Below are positions 7,777 to 10,424 of a stretch of 10,424 nt of DNA, piece by piece. Origin of the DNA: Lachnospiraceae bacterium (GTDB lineage Bacteria; Bacillota; Clostridia; Lachnospirales; Lachnospiraceae); assembly GCA_024697505.1 (NCBI GenBank), contig JAILFQ010000058.1, positions 1-10,424 of the forward strand, in the 5' to 3' direction. The position numbers were made by a program, and so were the translations under genes. Numbering within the stretch: the first letter of the stretch is position 1; each line of letters opens with the position of its first letter. A model generated the notes under the pieces. It did no database searches. It was not told the origin of the DNA and was given only the letters and a program-made list of their open reading frames with translations.

Positions 7777-8252
7777 AGATAACTATTCTTTGCGTAGGAA
7801 AAATTAAAGAAAATTATTTTAACGGAGCCGTTTCAGAATATATGAAGCGGCTTTCCCGCTATTGTAAGCCGGAAATAATAGAGGTGGCCGACGAAAAAAC
7901 GCCGGACGGCGCAGGAGAGGCTCTTAACGAGCAGATAAAGCAAAAAGAAGCCGAAAGACTTTTTAAGTACATACCGGATTCCGCCTTTGTGGTAGTGCTT
8001 GCAATTAAAGGAAAGCAGCTTACAAGCGAAGAACTTGCTTCAAAGATAGAAAACATAGGAATTAACGGAAAAGACCACATAGTCTTTATTATAGGCGGTT
8101 CTCTCGGTACCGCCCCGGAAATAGACAAAAGAGCAGACCTTCTTTTAAGCTTCTCCAAAATGACCTTCCCACACCAGCTAATGCGCGTGGTCCTGCTGGA
8201 GCAGATCTACAGAAGTTACAGAATAATATCCGGCGAACCGTACCATAAGTAG
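7773..8252 (+). CDS. rlmH: 23S rRNA (pseudouridine1915-N3)-methyltransferase RlmH
   Basis: RlmH is a small SPOUT methyltransferase that methylates the pseudouridine at position 1915 in helix 69 of 23S rRNA, acting on assembled 70S ribosomes as a dimer. The 159-residue length matches the family. MKITILCVGKIKENYF (1-16) is the family N-terminus. FIIGGSLG (105-112) is the SAM-binding trefoil loop, and SKMTFPHQLMRVVLLEQIYR (128-147) with SYRIISGEPYHK (148-159) is the hallmark C-terminus. The start is TTG at 7773, overlapping the preceding stop by 4 bases (TTGA), with AAGGATG (7760-7766) upstream. No ATG would restore the conserved MKITI start. In staphylococci the 3' end of this gene (orfX) is the SCCmec integration site; here mobile DNA also begins soon after, but I see no repeat of the 3' end in the window. 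Confidence 0.96.
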   Translation: MKITILCVGKIKENYFNGAVSEYMKRLSRYCKPEIIEVADEKTPDGAGEALNEQIKQKEAERLFKYIPDSAFVVVLAIKGKQLTSEELASKIENIGINGKDHIVFIIGGSLGTAPEIDKRADLLLSFSKMTFPHQLMRVVLLEQIYRSYRIISGEPYHK

Positions 8253-8287
8253 TGAGTGCAGAATTCTCAAGAATACAGTAAACAGAG

Positions 8288-8324
8288 GAAAGGATGGCAG
8301 TTTTGTCATCCTTTCAATTTTTCT
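8288..8324 (+). terminator. Rho-independent terminator after rlmH
   Basis: GAAAGGATG (8288-8296) pairs perfectly with CATCCTTTC (8307-8315), and two or three more pairs are possible in the loop. AATTTTTCT follows at 8316-8324. It lies 35 bp after the rlmH stop and ends the housekeeping cluster. Confidence 0.85.
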
Positions 8325-8497
8325 CTCAGGATGGCAAGTCGATAGTCGCCAGAATGATTTTAAAAAATGCAAGACACCGTCATTTTCAGTTGTGGCATAG
8401 GTAATAATGATTTTAGGATATGATAAGGAGTTTCCACAGAGGAATGACTTCACTTCACATCACCCAAAGGACGGTGAACAGAGGAAAGTAAATAGTG
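8325..8497. other. Non-coding stretch between rlmH terminator and hairpin; no convincing gene
   Basis: I find no convincing gene here. A 23-codon plus-strand frame (ATG 8420, stop 8489-8491) has no well-spaced RBS, although a hairpin follows it closely. ACAGAGGAA occurs at 8282-8290, 8436-8444 and 8478-8486, and the first and last copies extend to a 14-of-15 match (8278-8292 and 8474-8488). The stretch is probably debris from past insertions or deletions. Confidence 0.4.
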
Positions 8498-8532
8498 AAC
8501 CCAGTAAGCTCAACGGTTGCTTACTGGGTTTT
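8498..8532 (+). terminator. Strong hairpin with short T-run (terminator-like)
   Basis: AACCCAGTAAGC (8498-8509) and GCTTACTGGGTT (8519-8530) form a perfect 12-bp stem with a 9-base loop. On the plus strand it is followed by TTGTGCTATTTT. On the minus strand it sits 3 bp past the stop of the excisionase-like gene, preceded by AAAA, so it could act for either direction but has the better T-run on the plus strand. Confidence 0.6.
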
Positions 8533-8535
8533 GTG

Positions 8536-8751
8536 CTATTTTAGGAAATCTCGTTCCTGATCTTTTAGCAATTCTTCTAACTGCATTCTGTCGACAAGGA
8601 TACGATTGCCAATACGGAGAGTATGAACATAGAAGGTAACAAGTCTTCTTATCTTACGTAACGATAAAGCTGGCATGTATAGCCTTTGAACATCCTTAAT
8701 GGAAATATATAAAGGTTTTTCTTCAGTGATAGGTTGGGATATTTTACTCAT
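8536..8751 (-). CDS. Small excisionase-like helix-turn-helix DNA-binding protein
   Basis: This 71-residue protein resembles excisionase-family (MerR-like winged helix) DNA-binding proteins of Firmicute integrative elements. Such proteins bend DNA at element ends and favour excision by a partner integrase. The helix-turn-helix is at about residues 13-40, including YISIKDVQRLYMPALSLRK, and the typical wing RIGNRILVDRMQLEELL (46-62) follows. No integrase lies next to it in the window. The ATG at 8751 has no good Shine-Dalgarno and sits at the point where IS21-like coding sequence starts, so the original promoter and perhaps the true N-terminus may have been lost. It could be a dead remnant of an integrative element, or a retained small regulator. 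The fold call is moderately sure; function as an excisionase is inference. Confidence 0.6.
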   Translation of the reverse strand: MSKISQPITEEKPLYISIKDVQRLYMPALSLRKIRRLVTFYVHTLRIGNRILVDRMQLEELLKDQERDFLK

Positions 8752-8774
8752 CTCTAAAACAGTCTGAGAGCGAA

Positions 8775-9398
8775 ATGAATCCGCAGTTTGTTGATTTTGC
8801 GGGATTCTACGGATTTAAGCCGGTGTTGTGTCGACCTTACAGAGGACAGACAAAGGGAAAAGTTGAAAGAACCGTGCGCTACGTTCGTGAAAACTTCATG
8901 GTGGGCATAAGGTACAGTTCACTTGAAGATTTAAACGGACAGGCATTGGCCTGGTGCAGAAAGTTCAATAACCGCGTCCACGGAACCACCTATAAGATAC
9001 CCGCGCAGCAACTTTCAGAAGAATGTCTGCAGCCTATGTTGCGCGAGTACATCACAGACAGAATGAATGTACGAAAGGTAGAAAAAGACTTTCTCATCAG
9101 TTATGCCAGCAATAAGTTCTCCGTTCCCGCAGAATACATTGGCAAAGATGTGACAGTCCTTGTTCTGCAAAACACTTTATCCATTCACTATAATGGTGAA
9201 CGGATTGCTTTATACAGACTATCCTATAACAAAAACGAAATCACCGTCAATAAGGAGCACTACAGACCTCTTATGACAAGGCAGGCGTTTCACGCTAAAA
9301 ACACACTGATTCACGGCCCTGAAATGATAGATTATTCTATTGTTCCCAACAGCCTTACGCAGTATGACATCCTGATTGGAAGTGATATCGATGAATGA
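8775..9398 (+). pseudogene. istA: IS21 transposase IstA, C-terminal fragment
   Basis: IstA is the DDE transposase of IS21 elements. Only 207 residues remain from the first ATG, out of roughly 500 or so in full proteins. The fragment opens with NPQFVDFAGFYGFKPVLCRP, the end of the catalytic core; E31 in GQTKGKVERTVRYV is the likely third acidic residue of the DDE triad, and both Asp residues are lost. The C-terminal Mu-type beta-barrel region follows (about 107-165: NKFSVPAEYIGKDVTVLV, LSYNKNEITVNKEHYRPL). The frame is open upstream of the ATG to 8733, and codons from about 8754 still read plausibly as IstA, so the break lies near 8750. The stop overlaps the istB start by 8 bases. Translation of the remnant is unlikely to give an active enzyme. 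Confidence 0.85.
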
Positions 9399-10011
9399 GC
9401 TGGCTTATGACCGTATAAAAGATAATCTCGAGATTCTGGGCATGAAAAATACTTTGATGATCATTGATAATTATCTCGAATCAGCTATACACGAAAAAAC
9501 AAATGTAGTGGATGTGCTGGACTACCTTCTTACTCAGGAAGCCAAGGCGAAACGGGGTAGGGCTTCGGAAAACCAGATAAGAATGGCAGGATTTCCCTTC
9601 CGAAAGAGTCTGGATACGTTTGATTTTAGTTTCCAGCCAAGCATAGACAAGGAGCAGATCATGGAACTGGCAACTATGCGTTTTGTTGAAAACAGGGAGA
9701 ACGTTGTGTTTCTTGGCACTCCCGGAGTAGGAAAAACACATTGGCTGTATTTCTTGGAATGATAGCCGCAAGCAACCGTTATTCTACTCACCACTTTAAC
9801 TGCCATGAATTAATAAATATCCTAAATAAAGCACAGTACGAGAACCGCCTCGAGGAAAAGCTAAAGACCCTGGCAAAATACAAAGTTCTTATAATCGATG
9901 AAATCGGTTACCTGTCCATGGACATACAGGGTGCTAACCTATTTGGACAGAATACTGCATCACTGCCAGGTAATAAGCGTCAAAGGCGAAAGCTACCGCT
10001 TGAAAGAGTGA
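9391..10011 (+). pseudogene. istB: IS21 helper ATPase IstB, disrupted by a frameshift and an internal deletion
   Basis: IstB is the AAA+ helper ATPase that assembles on target DNA and activates IstA. ATG 9391 opens an intact N-terminal part of 117 residues up to Walker A, GTPGVGKTH (109-117). One T is missing at about 9741, so this frame ends at a stop at 9760-9762. The family sequence resumes in another frame as LAVFLGMIAASNRYSTHHFN, then NKAQYENRLEEKLK and Walker B KVLIIDEIGYL (Asp codon at 9897-9899), up to ANLF (9933-9944). There it jumps back into the first frame as DRILHHCQVISVKGESYRLK, ending at TGA 10009-10011. About 40 codons between ANLF and DRILHH are missing compared with the usual length of about 250 residues. 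The product cannot be functional. Confidence 0.85.
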
Positions 10012-10127
10012 AAAGAGTTAATGAAAGAAAAACAGAAAAGAATAAACACGCTGTTTAACGAGTAGTATTTTTTTGACTAAAAAACAACATTTTTCAAACG
10101 GCGAAAACCTACAAAATTAAAACGGCA

Positions 10128-10156
10128 TTGACAGCGCCCGAAGGCATTGATATACT
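10128..10156 (+). promoter_or_regulatory. Consensus promoter spanning the IS right end
   Basis: TTGACA (10128-10133) and TATACT (10151-10156) are separated by exactly 17 bp. The -35 hexamer coincides with the inferred IS21 terminus, while the -10 lies in flanking DNA, which would make this a hybrid outward promoter. Transcription would start near 10163 and run into the palindrome and the cysteine-rich ORF. If the IS boundary lies further left, the whole promoter could instead be native to the flank. Confidence 0.65.
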
Positions 10157-10165
10157 ACGCATATC

Positions 10166-10201
10166 AGGTATAGGTGTACCTTGACAGGTATACCTATACC
10201 T
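10166..10201. promoter_or_regulatory. Nested palindrome, candidate operator or leader hairpin
   Basis: The arms 10166-10181 and 10186-10201 pair at 15 of 16 positions (the exception is a G/T pair), around the spacer TGAC. Inside the right arm AGGTATACCT (10186-10195) is itself a perfect palindrome, and AGGTGTACCT (10172-10181) is its near copy. AGGT occurs three times and ACCT three times in mirrored order. The repeat sits just after the expected start (about 10163) and 27 bp before the ATG at 10229. No T-run follows, so it is not a simple terminator. Confidence 0.7.
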
Positions 10202-10228
10202 ACAATTCCTTGATTGAGGAAATTTTTT

Positions 10229-10357
10229 ATGGCTAAGAATGAGTGCTTTTTTAAGGACAGTTGTGAACATTGTACACCAACTAACAAAAGATTGTATTGT
10301 AGTAATGGGGGAAAAGATAGTCAGGGGCGGCATTGCCCTCATTGGGGGGCGGACTGA
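10229..10357 (+). CDS. Small cysteine-rich protein, 42 residues
   Basis: I do not recognise the family. The ORF begins MAKNECFFKDSC and contains five Cys (6, 12, 15, 24, 36) with His at 14, 35 and 38; the C-x5-C-x2-C and HCPHW arrangements suggest a metal-binding knuckle or redox protein. There is no signal peptide or membrane segment, so it is probably cytoplasmic. The start is supported by GAGGA (10216-10220) 8 bases upstream and by a strong promoter and palindrome further upstream. It lies in mobile-element territory, where small cysteine-rich ORFs of unknown role are frequent. The frame stays open past its TGA stop (10355-10357) to the window edge, including an ATG at 10385, which may be chance. 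Codon use is not informative at this length. Confidence 0.6.
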   Translation: MAKNECFFKDSCEHCTPTNKRLYCSNGGKDSQGRHCPHWGAD

Positions 10358-10384
10358 CAGATAATCCCCAAAATCGTGTCGCCT

Positions 10385-10424
10385 ATGAAGAAAACCATAC
10401 GAATAGTTTTATATGGTATGTGGT
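10385..10424 (+). CDS. Possible start of a further ORF, cut by the window edge
   Basis: ATG 10385 opens 13 codons reading MKKTIRIVLYGMW before the window ends. A Lys-rich start followed by hydrophobic residues is a plausible N-terminus, but no Shine-Dalgarno is visible before it and the piece is too short to identify. It is in the same frame as the cysteine-rich ORF. Confidence 0.22.
   Translation, partial: MKKTIRIVLYGMW

Larger units (their letters stand above)
8754..10133 (+). mobile_element. Degenerate IS21-family insertion sequence, 5'-truncated
   Basis: The relic has the istA-istB order and overlap typical of IS21. The left part of the element (terminal repeat and about two thirds of istA) is missing. 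The left limit near 8754 is where frame continuity with istA appears to begin, and the right limit at 10133 is inferred from a terminal CA within TTGACA and AT-rich subterminal sequence containing a short repeat of AAACGGC (10096-10102 and 10120-10126). Without the left end no target duplication can be checked. Both genes are damaged, so the copy cannot move by itself. Confidence 0.7.

Noticed and set aside
8178..8453. 91-codon minus-strand frame across the rlmH end and terminator
   Set aside because: It overlaps the conserved 3' end of rlmH and reads through the terminator hairpin; no RBS or family pattern supports it.
8375..8476. CACCGTC (8375-8381) and GACGGTG (8470-8476) inverted repeat
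   Set aside because: Only 7 bp at nearly 90 bp distance, as expected by chance.
10012..10058. C-terminal extension of the second IstB frame to 10058
   Set aside because: Residues after ANLF in that frame are out-of-frame translation of the true IstB C-terminus and of the IS end.
10181..10206. Second promoter TTGACA plus TACAAT inside the palindrome
   Set aside because: The spacing is 14 bp, too short for a standard promoter, and the -35 is part of the palindrome spacer and arm.
10109..10342. 77-codon minus-strand frame opposite the cysteine-rich ORF
   Set aside because: It covers the promoter, palindrome and plus-strand ORF, has no RBS support and no recognisable pattern.
1..10424. CRISPR array, tRNA, rRNA or riboswitch
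   Set aside because: I saw no regularly spaced repeats, no tRNA-like cloverleaf, no rRNA segment and no riboswitch core I could recognise on either strand.

Overview
The window looks like a low-to-moderate GC Firmicute chromosome, most probably a Lachnospiraceae-type Clostridium relative. This is inferred from the gene content (Rex, AcpS, Nnr, Alr, a CNNM/CBS protein, RlmH), the A/T-rich codon use, the purine-rich Shine-Dalgarno sites and the family-level look of the proteins. It has a housekeeping part (1 to about 8324) and a decayed mobile-DNA part (about 8325 to 10424).

Housekeeping part. A malic enzyme gene runs leftward off the left edge (1-561). It is divergent from a rightward cluster: an unrecognised 582-residue cytoplasmic protein (791-2539), rex (2571-3236), acpS (3236-3598), nnr (3631-5181), alr (5186-6370), a CNNM/CBS-domain membrane protein (6394-7776) and rlmH (7773-8252). 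Gaps are 4 to 32 bp, with overlaps at rex/acpS and at the CNNM gene/rlmH. alr and rlmH appear to use TTG starts. A perfect-stem rho-independent terminator (8288-8324) closes the cluster. The shared 229-bp region between the two transcription units holds a good promoter for each direction and a small dyad at the expected malic-enzyme transcription start. Several genes concern NAD(H): Rex senses the NADH/NAD ratio, Nnr repairs damaged NAD(P)H, and malic enzyme makes NAD(P)H. AcpS, Alr and RlmH serve lipid, wall and ribosome synthesis.

Mobile part. Right after the rlmH terminator come a 173-bp stretch with no convincing gene, a strong hairpin (8498-8532) and a leftward 71-residue excisionase-like protein with no integrase beside it. 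Its start codon sits where an IS21-family relic begins. The relic contains only the C-terminal third or so of IstA (8775-9398) and an IstB (9391-10011) broken by a one-base deletion after the Walker A motif and by an internal deletion of roughly 40 codons. The likely right end of the element (about 10133) supplies a TTGACA that lies 17 bp from a TATACT in the flanking DNA. Together they make a consensus-like promoter facing a 36-bp nested palindrome (10166-10201) and a 42-residue cysteine-rich ORF (10229-10357).

I do not see a convincing new multi-gene system. The best leads are the promoter/palindrome/cysteine-rich microprotein unit at the right edge and the unrecognised 582-residue protein next to rex.
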